This document shows, in pieces, positions 13,280 to 26,492 of a DNA stretch of 64,000 nucleotides. The position numbers and the translations under genes were made by a program. This stretch comes from Adineta ricciae. Taxonomy: Eukaryota > Rotifera > Eurotatoria > Adinetida > Adinetidae. The stretch's first letter is position 1, and the number at the start of each line of letters is the position of its first letter. Below the pieces are notes generated by a model, which saw only the letters and a list, made by a program, of their open reading frames with translations, was not told the origin of the DNA and made no database searches. Where the stretch lies: NCBI GenBank assembly GCA_905250025.1, contig CAJNOJ010000024.1, positions 496,001 through 560,000 on the forward strand, written 5' to 3'.

Positions 13280-15831
13280 ATGCATCATCAAAGTTCTGAA
13301 CAATGTCGAGTAAGTAACATTTTTTTCGCTAAGTATCCATACGGTTGACTGATTTTCATTGTCATTGTAGAATTTTGATGGACATTTCGATGATGATATG
13401 ATTGCATTCGATGACGCAACATCTGCACCGATAGGTCTCATATCAGCATCAAATTATGCGACGAAACTTCTGGAGAAATTCTCGGCAATGCGTGATAAAC
13501 CTGAACTGTGTGATTTTCGCATTGATGTAAATAATAAACAATTCCGTTGTCATAAATTCTTGTTAATGGCAACGTCAGATTACTTCAAAACTATGTTCAA
13601 TGGTTTGTCGAAAGACTGTTTGCAGTTTTCAAGGAAAGAACTTGCTGTTTGTTTCAGGTAACATGTGCGAAAGTCAATCAGATCATGTCGAACTGAAAGA
13701 TTTCGAACGTTCATCGAATGGAATTGAAGCAATGATAGATTTCTGTTATTCCGGCTCGTTGTTAATCACATTTGACAATATTGATGAATTATTACATGCT
13801 GCAACACATCTACAAATCTCCGATGCGATCAATTTATGTTGTCAATTTCTCATCGAATCGTGTTCAATTAAAAATTGCATCGATATTTACAAAATCTCCG
13901 ATTTCTACTCACTCGATAATGTTCTATTCGTTATCAAAGCATTCATTTCAAGAAATTTCGTTCTCTTGATGCTTCAAGCTCCAGATCAGTTCGAACAGTT
14001 GACCTACGAGCAGATATCCGACGAATTATCACGTGATACGTTAGAAATTCATAATTGTAATGAACATGATCTCTTTGTAATGACGTGCGCATGGATCGAA
14101 GCTAATCGAGCCGAAAGAGATCGATATGCTGCTGATTTATTTCAACTGATACGCTTTATGCTAATGACGCCAGAACAATTATGCGATTCTGTGCGAGATC
14201 ATGAATTGATTAAATGTAATGAACAATCAAGGATCTCAGTGCAGAATGCTCTTTGTTACTATGCATTACCCAGTCGACAGCCGTTATTGAATGATAAACA
14301 GTGTCAAATACGAAATGAACCCGTCCTTGTGGCTGTCGGAGAAGTTGAATTGTTTACTTTGAATACTGCCGCAGAGAAATGGGAAACGCTTTGTCAAGCG
14401 CCACTCGAAGAAAATTATCCCGTAAGTTCCTTAAGCTAGTTTGAGTTGTTCACTCGTATCTGTCGTGTTCTTTTCTGTATCATTCGGACGTTAAAAAAAG
14501 AATTGAGCAAGACCAGTTCATCTTGACTTTTACGAAGATGATAGTCTAAGTGCACTAGCGTTGTTCATTAACTTTAAAAGAATTTTATAGGAAGAAAATG
14601 TCACGTTCTAATATTATTAAGTAGATCATCTATCGAAGATCTCCATTAGTTGTATCACAAATCGGAGGGACGTTCTTGGATTGAAAATCTCGGAAGTCAT
14701 GACACAATAGAACAGTAGGAGTTCATCCAACGTACAACTACTCCCATTCTTTCCTTCAAGACACCATCGGAAGATATTGAAATCTCTATTTTTCTTCTGA
14801 TTTAGTATCCATTCAGTGCAATAACTGTAAATAATTACTTATACGTACTTGGCACACGCCGTTCATCATCTGAAGAATATAAATCATGTTATCGTTTTTC
14901 AGCACGTACATGTGAATGGACTAAATTACAGAATCTTTTACATGATCGTTCGCGATTTGCTGCTGCTTGCGTTGATTCTTATATTTACATGTGAGTAAAA
15001 GAACTTCTCATGAAAATAAAGAAATACATGGCTCGTTATTAGTATGGGCGGTTTTGAAGGATTCAAACGAACGACACGCGTGTATGTGAATACAATCGAG
15101 CGGTATTCAATTGAAGACGATCAATGGGAATCGTTTTCAACGGACGGTCCACAACTTTCTTCGCTTGCTGCATGTGCATATGGAGAGTCTATTTTTCTTG
15201 GAGGAGGAAAAAACGGACAATGGTTTGTCAAATACTTCTACTCATCATCGACAAGGATGACTTACTGAGTTGTTTTACTTTCAGGTCGAAAATCGCTGAC
15301 TTTTACTGTTTTTCCATCGAGAAACGTCAATTAGAAAAACGCTCACCGATGTTGAACGCTCGTACTACTCATGCATTCCATATCTTTGACGGCAAAATAC
15401 TCGGTAGAGTACTTTTTCGCATTTATTTTCAAACGATCTGTTGTTGTCATTTAGCCATCGGAGGATTTGATGACGATGGAAATGGCATGTTATCCATCGA
15501 AAGTTACGACATTCACGCCGATCAATGGACAATTCTAACATCAATTCCAGGCGCTGTTTCTAAAACATGGCCACAATCATTGGGCACTGTCGGTCGATAC
15601 ATATACATATCAGTCTTTCACACATCGAATTCGTTCATTGTTATGCAAGAAGGTTATTTCTTTAACTTGGATACAAAACAATGGACAAAAGCTCCTGTTG
15701 TTCATGAACGCGCCCGATATTGTCCGACGGTTCAATTACGTTTTCCGAAAAACTCCATTAAAACCATCCAGACAACAACCAACTCGTCAGCATTACCAGT
15801 TTCGACTAATATTTTGCTTATGAATACTTAA
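13280..15831 (+). CDS. BTB-BACK-Kelch (KLHL-type) protein
   Basis: Seven exons (13280-13309, 13371-13602, 13658-14421, 14806-14990, 15043-15222, 15285-15403, 15455-15831) encode 628 residues. The BTB domain (LCDFRIDVNNKQFRCHKFLLMATSDYFKTMF) is followed by a BACK domain (CCQFLIESCSIKNCIDIYKISDFYSLDNVL, then EANRAERDRYAADLF) and a C-terminal beta-propeller whose Kelch blades show GG pairs and spaced W/Y residues (MGGFEGF, AIGGFDDDGNGMLSIESYDIHADQWT, FFNLDTKQWTKAP). Proteins of this build are substrate adaptors of cullin-3 ubiquitin ligases. The exact KLHL orthologue cannot be fixed by eye. The fourth intron boundary (14422-14805) encloses an unusually long intron of 384 bp. Confidence 0.88.
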
Positions 15832-16050
15832 ATCGAAATATTTCTTTCTTTATTTTGTGATCTTACGACTGCATTGAATAATATATATGTATGTTGTCTT
15901 TGGTCTTTTCTTTTAGATTATATCACTTTGTCTTATGATGTTTATTCTTCTTTTATTTCCGTCCTTGAATTTTGTGTTTTTATCGAGATAATGTAAGTAA
16001 TGTTCGTATTTCGAGAAAGATCTTATCTCTCTATTGGTCATGTTTAGATT

Positions 16051-18384
16051 ATGGATAATCATTCGTCGTTATCAACTCCAACCAATTTTCTTTTCGAAAA
16101 TACAAATGGATCAATCTATCCGAATGATTTAGTCTTAAGCATTATTGAAGACGTTTCCACATCGCCGCCTAATACCAATGGTAACCTTTCCCCATCGTCG
16201 AACTCATCATTAGATGTTTCAGCAAATCAAATATCATTTCCTTGTTGTATATTTCGTTGTAAACCAAACTCTCATCCGTTCCAAGAACGATGCATTCCAT
16301 TACATGAACAGGTGAAAGTGGGACGTGCAGTTGCTCGACTCAAAGCTCTTCCGAACAATGCCATTTTCGATTGCAAAGTTTTATCACGACAACATGCCAA
16401 ACTCTGGTATGAAAACGGCAAGGTATGATCAAGACTTTCTGACGTGTTTCATGTGATTGTTGACAATGAATTTATTCTAGTTTTTACTACAAGACACTAA
16501 AAGTTCAAATGGTACATTTGTGAACAACGAGCGATTAGGCAAATGTAACGAAGAAAGTCCACCATTTGAAATCTTCTCCGACGACATCGTTCAATTCGGT
16601 GTTGATGTTACAGAAAATAATCGAAAAAGTAGAACAGATGACATTCTTGTTTGAATGCACTCTCGTCTTTTCGTTTTCAGCAACTCATAACTGTATCATC
16701 ATGGAAGTCAAACTCTTTCACGCCGATGGCAGTGAAGCTTTACCTCGCAGGTAAAATAGCTGATCAAATGAGAGATCAACGAAGTTCGTTGATTTGTTCT
16801 AGCGCTAATGGGCAATCGTTAGCACAAATTAAAGAATTGGACATCAATACTCAAACTCTATATCAACTAGCACAATACATTCAAGTAAAGCACGCTACGG
16901 CAAACTTTAATCTCGTAATCAAGTATTTGTGTTCGTAGGAGGCTATGCATCGTGAACAAATGTTAGAACAAAAACTTGAGTTTCTTCAGGGCGTCCTACG
17001 TAATGCCCAACAAACATCGAATGATAGTTGGCAAGCGATCATTAACGAGGATCGTCTTCTCGCACGAATCAATTCGCTTGAAGATCAAATACGGATTTAT
17101 CGTATTAAGGTAGGAGAGAACAAATATGTAGAATAATTTGAAGTGCTTTTTCGTTTCAAGCATCCAAATGATGAATCGATCAAACAAGAATTAGTTCGAT
17201 TAACGGAGTCGCATATGAAATTTGAAGAAGAATCAAAAGTGAGACAAAATCTGTGAGGAGAAGAATAATATTGATTCGTGGTTTTTTTTCTATCAAGATA
17301 AAACTAGAGAAAGCCTTGCTCGAATGTGCCGATAGTAATAGTCGGAGCAAAGCATTCGAGTGTTCGTTACAGATTGCACAAGATGAACTAAAACGTTTTG
17401 AACAAGACAATCAACAACACAGACAAGACATTCAACAACTTGTTCAGTCTGTTGACGAACAACGCTCAATGATAGCAGACTTAGAAACGAAATTAGCAGT
17501 AATTTCTTGCATTTATTGTTTCTTCTGCCAAAGAAAATATCATTGCGCTTTTCACTAAGGATACCCAAACACGATGTACAGAGATCGAAAATGAAAAACA
17601 ACGAATTCAATCAGATTTCGATGAATACTATCAACGAACACAGCATCTAGAAGAATTACGACAGAAATCTCTTGACAATGAGATTAACAACCATAATCAA
17701 CATGATCTACAGTCTTCCTCGATCAGTGAGATACCAATGAAGTCCACTCTTGCAGCTCTCGTTTTCGTTTATGTACAGGTCCCCTCATGGAAAAGAACGA
17801 TTCCGTTGAAATTCCCATCGTGAAAGAAAACGGGGAACACGAAGAAATACATCGTCCAACGATGATCCCATCCAACCAAATCGAGTTAGTCGTGAACCAT
17901 AATCACAAGGATGAACAGAACAATGACTTGATTGAAGCACAAAAACAAATTCTTTTACTTCGCGAACAATTAAACGAAGCCAATGGTAAATCAGTTGGCG
18001 AGAATATCATCTTTCTATCATTTTCTTTCTTAGAACATCTGACGTCTACCGAAGATTCGTATCGCAACGAGCAAGAACAACATCGTACGTTGCAAAGTGA
18101 ACATGATAAAACACGTGATGAATTAGTTGAATTAAAACGTCGTCTAAATCAAGAAAAGAATGATAATCATGAACTAGTTCAAGAACAACGAACTCAACTT
18201 GATCAATTATCCAAGTCCATTCTATCAAAGCAAACTGAGCATGATCAATTACTTCGTGTTTATCTATGTTTTTTTCTTTTCTATTATTTGTTCATATTTT
18301 TTCTCTTCTTTTCTCTTCTATCATGATGACATGATTTCCTATATTTCCTTTTCTTCTGTGCTGAAGCAACATAGAGAAATCTAA
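16051..18384 (+). CDS. SLMAP: Sarcolemmal membrane-associated protein (FHA, coiled coil)
   Basis: Eleven exons: 16051-16422, 16481-16628, 16681-16750, 16803-16884, 16939-17109, 17161-17238, 17298-17498, 17560-17725, 17779-17985, 18034-18257 and 18367-18384; 578 residues. The FHA domain is highly typical of [83 protein letters not shown]. The remaining 400 residues are Gln/Glu/Lys-rich coiled coil. SLMAP is the phosphothreonine-reading subunit of STRIPAK, recruiting PP2A to Hippo kinases (family knowledge). Reading through the last intron instead adds a strongly hydrophobic tail and stops at 18326, which could be the tail anchor known from other SLMAPs. Confidence 0.93.
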
Positions 18385-18576
18385 TCGTATTGCATAAGTA
18401 ATCTTCACGCTTTACAACATCATTCCTTCGGTCGGACAGCAGCTTAGAGAAAGATGCACCGTATGACGAGAATGGTAACTCTCGTGCGTTGTCATTGATC
18501 CACTTAAGCACTGCCTGTCAAGCAATACTATAACCTCATCGATCAAACTAATACAAATATTTGATTTTGCCTTCTA

Positions 18577-18582
18577 CATTTA
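18577..18582 (-). terminator. Poly(A) signal of the innexin gene
   Basis: AATAAA on the minus strand, about 20 bp beyond the innexin stop codon. Confidence 0.6.
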
Positions 18583-18601
18583 TTAAAATGAACAAATCTT
18601 T

Positions 18602-19881
18602 TCATACAGGATCCACTTTATACAATTCCCATAGATCATTCATTAAATCGTTCATTGTAACAAGATCGACATTCATATCGAATAATCTCATAATAACGAC
18701 TCCGTCACAACGTAGATATCGTTGACTGAAATTTTTCGTGATCGGTTGATAATCACTACGATGTACGATTTGATTTTCTTCAAATATCTCATCAAGATAA
18801 TGTTTGGATGAAACGCGACGCAATCGTCGACCGCGCGTATCTTTGACGCGACGATAAAATACAATAAAACATATCCATTGAATCACCAGATTATAACTTG
18901 TGCAGACTAAGAGAAAAATCAGCCAGATATACGCGAATAGAAAGATCTTTTCGTTAAATACATTGATTGGAAGGACGCATTGAACAGTATGTCGATGTTT
19001 GTTCTTTCCGAGAAAGCGAACGATGAAATCACACAAGACATTGGTTGGAAATTGTAAAGATGTAGGACGTACTGTCGAGGTATAGATAATTAAACGTTGA
19101 AACAACGACTCGAATGTGAAATCGAAATTCATCAAATAGTGTAAACAACTGAATTGAATGAGAATATTGAGAATGTAGAAGATTTTAATTAATAAATAAA
19201 GAAATGTTAGTTTTGGTATTAACGAACGACTACGCATGCGAAAATATTGATCGAGACGTGTGGCAACATTTCGAATCAGTTGCCGACGATAACCTGGATG
19301 TTCGGTAAGTGAGCGGCGACTTATCTCTAACTGATCTAAATGTTTTTGTAAGCAAATACCAAGACGAAACGATCCACTACGCCACAGAAATCCAGGTAAA
19401 AAGAAACCGAATGCTTGTAACAATAAGATAAACGGAACATACTGATAGAAACGAACAGCATTTGTACCTTCGCGTGCAGCAAGATCGTCCGGATCAGGAA
19501 GTTCGGCGTCGATAGAAATATAATAAGTGTCCGATATCCAACAAACAAAATCAGCGTAGGTTATATGAGCATCAGTAAACGATGCCGGAGTGAAGCATGA
19601 AATAGGTTTGCCTACGAACTGAACAGAAGAGACGATGATAACAAAAACAGTAAATATAAGCACGGAATAATAGCGTGATAAACGGTCAACAAAGTCGTCA
19701 TCATTTCGAGCAAAACCACAGTAATGTCGAAGAGTTGTGTAAACGTCAAACCTAAACAAAATATGCTTATGAACAATTCAGTACTAAAGATCTCCGTCTC
19801 GTTTTCTACGTAAGTATCAACATACCTATTAAAACTTAAAAATCTCCTTGCACTTCCAAACAATCTCCTTTTCACATTCAT
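18602..19881 (-). CDS. Innexin (gap-junction channel subunit)
   Basis: Two exons, 19881-19826 and 19751-18602, encode 401 residues. The short first exon gives MNVKRRLFGSARRFLSFNR and joins at RFDVYTTLRHY. Four membrane segments are visible: about residues 48-65 (YYSVLIFTVFVIIVSSVQFVG), 122-140 after the innexin YYQWV-like motif (here FYQYVPF), 210-228 (LTFLYLLIKIFYILNIL) and 292-315. Paired cysteines in the first extracellular loop (ISCF...DFVCW) fit disulfide-linked innexins. The start was placed on the first exon because the open frame of exon 2 begins only at a splice acceptor. Innexins form the gap junctions of protostomes. Confidence 0.92.
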
Positions 19882-21234
19882 CTTATGATATCTTTATCAG
19901 TCTCGTATTAATTAGAAAAATTTTGGTCAATTAAATTCCATAGGTATATATTTTTTTTCTTTGAACGACAGTCAAGTGATGTCGTAACTTGCCGGTACAT
20001 TTAACTAGGTCCTACCTGAGATGTGAACGTTTGAAATATCGCGTCATGCTATGTTTCATTGACTAAGACCGATGGACATGTCCACAAAAGTTGTCATTCG
20101 CGTTTTTTTTTTGACACACTCAATTATTCAAGTTGTATTCTTCGTCGTCTTTTCCATTGATTTTGAAAGTACTCTAGAGAGTCGACTAATGTCTAGTTGC
20201 TTTCTCTCGTTACACTTTCTCGCACTTCGTTATCGAAGTTTTCTTTTTATATCTTTTCATCAGAAAAGGACAATTAGATAAACCCATTTCTATCGTCTTG
20301 CTAAACAAAGAAAACGTCTCCTGTCATTTCGGACATCTAATTCGATCTGACGAATCTATTTGTTTAGCCGACATTTCAGAAAGAAGCGTTCAAGTTGAAA
20401 CCAGAGAAACAAAATCATAATTTGCCTTCACACATTCAAATTAACAGATATTTGTTACTTACATGTTGCATCAGAGCATGCGTTTTTACATTGACGAACT
20501 GAGATCAATTGTGAACGTCATACTAGAGAAAAAATGCTATTCTTTATCATTCTATTACTGATAATGGATGATCATTATAACTGAAGAGTTTAATCAAAAA
20601 GAAACATTTTTCTTACATGCTAAGATGGAATATAGTCTGCACACTTGAGGATGGATTGAACATATCTGCATATATATATGTCTTTCTTTCTATTTCTTCG
20701 ACACAAGATCAATGTAATTGCCATGACAAGAGAGGATTCAATCGAAACGAACTTCTATGACACCTTTCATATTAGTAGTATTGTCACGTCGTTTTTGTTC
20801 GTCGAAAAGCATCAGTATGCGGAATAAGTGAGAAAAAAGGCGAAAGGTCGTCTTTTGACATTAATTATCGTGTCATTACCGAACAAGTTAATCGATTTAT
20901 TATTGTAATTAATACATTTGTAGCGTTAAATAGCTCATCGAGCACGAGCGCGCAAGAGAAAAAGTGATTATATAAGGTCAAATTCATGTTTCTTTCTGCA
21001 AACAATAATAATAAATGTCAAGTAACTAATAGCACATCGAAATTATTCGGACGTCATCGCATTGATGTGATACTGCACAGTTTAATCAAGGATAATCGAT
21101 TAGTTTCTTGATAGATCAAGCGTGAGTGTCATAACGTAAGACTTTACAAGATCATTAATCATCTACGTAGTTTTATCACTGAAAAATAACAAGGAAAAAA
21201 GAACTACATTCAATTTGAGCTTTCATTTTCCATC
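19882..21234. other. Intergenic, no gene seen
   Basis: About 1.35 kb between the innexin start and the Shab channel 3' end. AT-rich, with no coding or RNA signal that I can support. Confidence 0.5.
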
Positions 21235-23872
21235 CTAGCGTTTATCGATTTTAGGTTCATGATCCATAACGTGATTTTCCTCTTTCACATCGATGTTTGC
21301 ATCTTCAGCTGTTACTGTCATCAGTCGTTGATGAGCGTCAGTTGTACTCGGGTACAGATCAACTGTATGTGGAATATGTGACAACGATGTTTCCGATGTT
21401 TTCTTTTCGTAACATGCGGAATCATGTAATGGTTCATCAGGAGCTACTGATACATATGCCGTTGTTTTCCAAGCACTTAAACGTCGTGCATTAAAATCAA
21501 TTTGACATAAATTTGACACTGAATCAGTAGCAATGGACATAATTGAACCATTCTTTTGCGCACGATCAATGGCCTCCTTGCGTTTTAAAGCCTTTTCACG
21601 TCGCAGTTGTTCTTTGTAATATTCCGCGAAATTATTGACGATAATTGGGATTGGTAGAGCAATCACAAGAACTCCACAAACGCAGCACACGGCACCGATC
21701 AGTTTACCCCACATCGATTTCGGATAGATATCACCGTAACCAACGGTCGTCATTGTCTACGAACACAAGCAAAATATATTTTGAATAGTGCTTCGTCAAA
21801 TGTCCTTCAAACACTTACAATACTCGCCCACCAGAATGCATGTGGTATCGAACGAAATTGTATGGCGTTATGTTCTCGTTCAGCGAAATAGGCTAAACTA
21901 GAAAATAGGAGAATAAATATGGCCAGGAACATCAATAACATTGATAACTCTTTGTAACTTCGTCGCAGGGTATAACCTAATGACTGTAGACCAGTTGAAT
22001 GACGAGCTAATTTCAAAATACGCATTATACGCAGAACACGAAAGATCTGCACAGCTTTTCGTACAGATTTAATGTTTTTAAAATGGCCCGTGTCCAATGT
22101 TTCGAGTACGATCGAGACGTAAAACGGGACGATTGCAATGAGATCGATGGTATTCAGAACGCCTTTGAAGAATTTACATTTATCAGGTGTAGTAAAAACG
22201 CGAATAACATATTCAATGGTGAACCAAGTTATACAAATTGTTTCGATAATAAACAAAGATAGCGGTTCACGACATTCACTCGTACTGTCATGATGTTCAC
22301 TGGCTAATTCTCGTGCAGTCGCTTGTGCAGCGATATGTACAGCATCAGCATCCGCTGATATCGGAGCGATAGGACTCGTTTCTATATCGGATATATTCGG
22401 CGTACAACCGATACCTGAAAGCAAATATTTCGAGGTGCAAAAAATCTGGAATGAAGTTCTCGACAATACCTTCGATAGTACTTATTGTTAACGTGAAAGA
22501 AGAGAGAAGAATAAATGAAATACTGACAAATGCGATAATCTAAATAAGATAATCCAATCAAATTCGAGAGAAAAGTAATCAGGAAATGACGTACTCGAGC
22601 TGCTTTCGATGTATGCGGGTGTTCGACAAGATCCCAGATTTTCTTTCGACTGTGTTCGCACCATCGATCACCGGTCTCTTCTTCTTCTTTTTCGACCTTC
22701 AATAAATCGGCTTCTTTTTTCATTTCTTCCAGAACATGATCTTTTCTCTGATGATATTTATTTTGACAGCATAATTCTAAATAATATTCATCGATACCCC
22801 AATAAATTAATTCATCATGAAACGATATCACACATATATCATCGACTAAATGTAATTTTCCCGTTCGATAGAAATTAATCACCGAGGAAAATGTTCGCGG
22901 ATGACGATCAAAAAAGTATTCACCAGTTGATGCGTCATAGTCATCACATAGACGCATCACTTCATCGTAAGGCATTGAACGTGCCGAATGTAATGCCATT
23001 TTACGTAATTTTGCTAAACGACTTAAACGCGTATTTGGAAGACGGGAAAGTGTACGCCATAGAACTACATAAAAGAAGAGAGAGAGAGAGGAAGATCATT
23101 CGCACAACAGATGTTCTCTTTGCGAAGTCTTACTTTCATGTCGAACGCCGCCTACATTTAGTATCGCTTTACGATTAGTATGTAGAGTAGATACAAAGAG
23201 ATTATTAGAACAATCGGTAGGTGATCGATTGGTACGTTCACTTGCTCTTGGAGTACCTAATGGCGATGACCTTGCTGATTTCATTTGTCGTTCATCATAA
23301 TGTGTCATCTCATTATCTTGCACAAGGGCAGCAGCTGCTGTTGGATTTGCGATGGGTAAAGTGGTATTATTTGACCATAAAGTCGTTTTTGATGAATAGT
23401 TTAAATCGTCCGAAGAACGTTGATTGGGATTGGTCGTACGCATGGGAGTAGTCAGTGCATCAGGAATCAACGATGTGATCTTATTCGGCAACCACAGAAG
23501 ACTTTTTAGCTTTTCATGGACAGATGGTTGAGAATGAGAATCGCAATGAAGGGGAGTTATTCTTTTGATTGGCGTTAATCGAATCGAAGGCAATGAGGAT
23601 GAACTTGAAAAAGGAGAATAGAATTTTTCTTGATCGGACACGTGGGAGCACTGAGTTTCACTTGCGGATGATAATAATGGACTATTTGCTCGATCATTGG
23701 TAAAAAATATCGAATTATTAATATTATTATTTCCAGAGGAAATGATACTATAACATTGATTTTCAATATCTCGAGCGTTGGAAGTAGAAGTGTTATATGT
23801 TGATGACGATTCGCTTTCCGCTGAAGATGATACCGATGGAGGAGAAAGAGGCGGCGAAGGGGTAAACAACAT
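21235..23872 (-). CDS. Shab: Voltage-gated potassium channel, Kv2/Shab type
   Basis: Five exons: 23872-23134, 23064-22595, 22539-22470, 22414-21819 and 21756-21235; 798 residues. A Ser/Pro-rich N-terminal extension of about 235 residues precedes the T1 domain ([11 protein letters not shown]...[15 protein letters not shown]...[24 protein letters not shown]...[14 protein letters not shown]). S1 ([18 protein letters not shown]) is encoded by a 70-bp exon. S4 reads VVQIF-type ([27 protein letters not shown]) with regularly spaced arginines, and the pore carries [13 protein letters not shown]. The Kv2 signature [28 protein letters not shown] follows S6. This is a delayed rectifier of neurons and muscle. 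The T1 start within the extension is uncertain, but the splice phases agree throughout. Confidence 0.93.
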
Positions 23873-24253
23873 TATCCAACCGAAAGCGACTTGGGCGACA
23901 AGGAAACGACAAAATTGGGTTGTTATTTTACCACTAGCAACGCCGCTATCTCATGGTAATACATTCATATACAAAAGAAATATGTGTGTAAATCAAGAGG
24001 ATATTATCAGAAAATAGACGAACGAAGCGATAAAGAATGATTTGCTCTATTATTGATGATCTTGTCAAGAAAATCATCATCGTTATCCATTGGAAAAGCT
24101 TCATACATCTCGATGCTGCTTCTAGTTATGCGTTCGATTGCTTTGATTGAACCGAAAGGCAACTAAGAGCAGGCGACAGTGCGTGTCAACAACACTCAAT
24201 AAAATACATAGAACAACGATGACTCTTTGTTAATCTACGTGTCGTTGCCTTTC

Positions 24254-24287
<34 letters not shown>

Positions 24288-25668
24288 TTCTCAAGAGATT
24301 GCTTCTTCTATTGTGAAATATTTCCTGCAAACTCAACAGTGATTTGTTGCATTTGTTCATTAGAGTCAATCAGTTCGTGACTGTCTATTATTTTCTTTTC
24401 ATTTCACCTGTCCATCTCACATAGATAATTTCCAACATCTGTAGACAGGTTTGCCTTTTTCTTTTATTTCCGCTAGCTAGATCTTCTTCTTATTCTTCTC
24501 CTTCGCTCCTTCTATCATTTTTCTTTTGTGTCCTCTATCATTTGTCTGTCCTGATTCGACAGTCGAATGACACAGTTACTTTTGTTGACTATCAGACAAT
24601 TGTTTCCTCTATAGTTATGATTAATTAATGTGGCTAATGGAAACATGTCCTTAAAATATCTTACCCGTTAGAATAATAATAGCTAGATTATCTTTCGTCC
24701 TTTTGCGATTGTTTGTTTATTAGTTTGTTTGCTTATTCGCATAATTATGTTGAATCAAAATGTAAAATAGCTGAAGTTATCAAGATCTCGGCGAGACGGA
24801 GATGATAGTTCTGTCTGTCATTCTTTGTTACCGAATGCAGACACAGTGAACAGATTCAATTAGGTCGAGAGAAAGAAATTCATGATTATTCTTCTCATTA
24901 GTACGATGGAGAGATGGAAGACATTTAATCGGCCATGATGTTAATCATATAATCGAGAAAGAATTGATTGACATGCAATGGGAGGTATAATGGAAATGAA
25001 GAAGAAAAAGCGACACAACTTCTTATCAAAACACAGTGTTCTTCCAACTGGTATTAATAGTTTTTTGATAGTTCAAATAAAAATGCTATTCATTAAAAAA
25101 AAGCAAACGGCGCTAATTTTTTTTGCAAGAAAGCATGCTTGCAACCTTCATCGAACCAGAAGCAATAGCTACAAATGTCAGCGTCGTATGGAGATATAAT
25201 TCAAAGCTTAATGCAGTACAAAAACAGATCAATACGACTGCATGACAGCCTTGTTAATAGAGATCCATAGCCATTCAAAAAAGAAATTAAATGCCATTCA
25301 GTTAAATTCATATTCTTTCCACCTTGGACTAAAAGATGTTTCTTGGAGCAGCTAGTCGTTTTCTATTTCTCATATCAGATTTCTTCTTATGTAAACTAAA
25401 CTAATGCATCAGTAAACAATACGGGAAAGATAATCCTATCTCTAATAATATACAAACGATGTTCATGCAGCAATTTTCTTTCCTTTGTTCATCGAAATTT
25501 ACAAAAATCTATTTACTGTGCAGAAAACGTCATGTTGTTCGGTTGATGTCTCGCGACAGCTAGCGAATTTCTATTACGTTGGATAACAATTTCTTCTTTC
25601 TTTCTCGATTTTGTTCACTATCTTATTTAACTGTGCAGATAAATCTTCACAAAAACGATTAAGAATCG
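23873..25668. other. Intergenic, no gene seen
   Basis: About 1.8 kb between Shab (-) and GINS2 (+), a divergent promoter region. It contains a pure CT microsatellite at about 24257-24284 and pyrimidine-rich sequence to about 24535. No convincing coding sequence. Confidence 0.5.
24257..24284. repeat. (CT)n microsatellite
   Basis: Uninterrupted CT dinucleotides, about 14 units. Confidence 0.95.
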
Positions 25669-26253
25669 ATGGATATCGATGAAGTGCAATATTTGTCTGA
25701 AAATGAGCTTATTTCAGTTGTACCCAATTTCAAACATCCGGAAATAAATCTTATTCGGGGATCTGTCGGACCATTTCTACCTTTGGTTCCATTACAAGTT
25801 CCTATCTGGATGGTAAATTCATTTTTGTCGTCGTTCTGATCGTAGTCGCTTTCTTTGTTCTAGGCTATTCATCTCAAAGAAAGTCACCGTTGTCGATTCG
25901 TTTGTCCCGAATGGTTAACATTTGATTCAGTACAAGAGTTACTCCGACAAGAACAACAACAAGAAACATTTACGCCAATGCCAAATCCATATGTATTTAT
26001 ATTATCTCAAACAATCATGAATGTTGCCTTAGAAGACATTCCAAATGGTGATCAAATTCGTTTACTAATGAAAGATCTATGGGATCTACGCTTAGCGAAA
26101 TTACGTTCATCTATTGGTAATTTAGCACGCAGTGGTGCTCTCTATGCTAAAGTGACACATTTAACTCAAGTGGAAATATGTCTGATTAGAAATTTTCTCA
26201 AAACATCATTGAAACATATTGCACAACTGCAAGATGCTGTACCAGACGAATAA
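25669..26253 (+). CDS. GINS2: DNA replication complex GINS protein PSF2
   Basis: Two exons, 25669-25812 and 25864-26253, encode 177 residues (family about 185). It shows the PSF2 features EVQYLSENELISVVPNF, GPFLPLVPLQVPIWMA near the N-terminal beta domain, CRFVCPEWL, and the helical C-terminal part (DLWDLRLAKLRSSIGNL...LTQVEICLIRNFLKTSL). GINS joins MCM2-7 and CDC45 in the CMG helicase. AATAAA motifs lie at about 26297-26305. Confidence 0.95.
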
Positions 26254-26492
26254 ATCTGTGATTGTCATTCGCATAGTGCGAGACTTTTTAAAGAGGAAAT
26301 AAATAATATTAACTACTTCTGTAAAGTTTATCAGGTAATAGAGTTCACTTTATTGTAAGATATTTAAAAAAAATGAAAATAATCATCATCACTGAAAATA
26401 TATACGTGTACAGGCTTTTTCGAAAAAAATCACTGCGAAAAATAAAATGGGACGGGGTTATATAAACAGGGACAAGTCTGTTAACTATCTAT

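Noticed and set aside
22382..22527. Extension of the Shab exon past 22595 as coding sequence
   Set aside because: It gives no S1 helix, while splicing at 22595/22539 and 22470/22414 restores the Kv2 alignment in frame.
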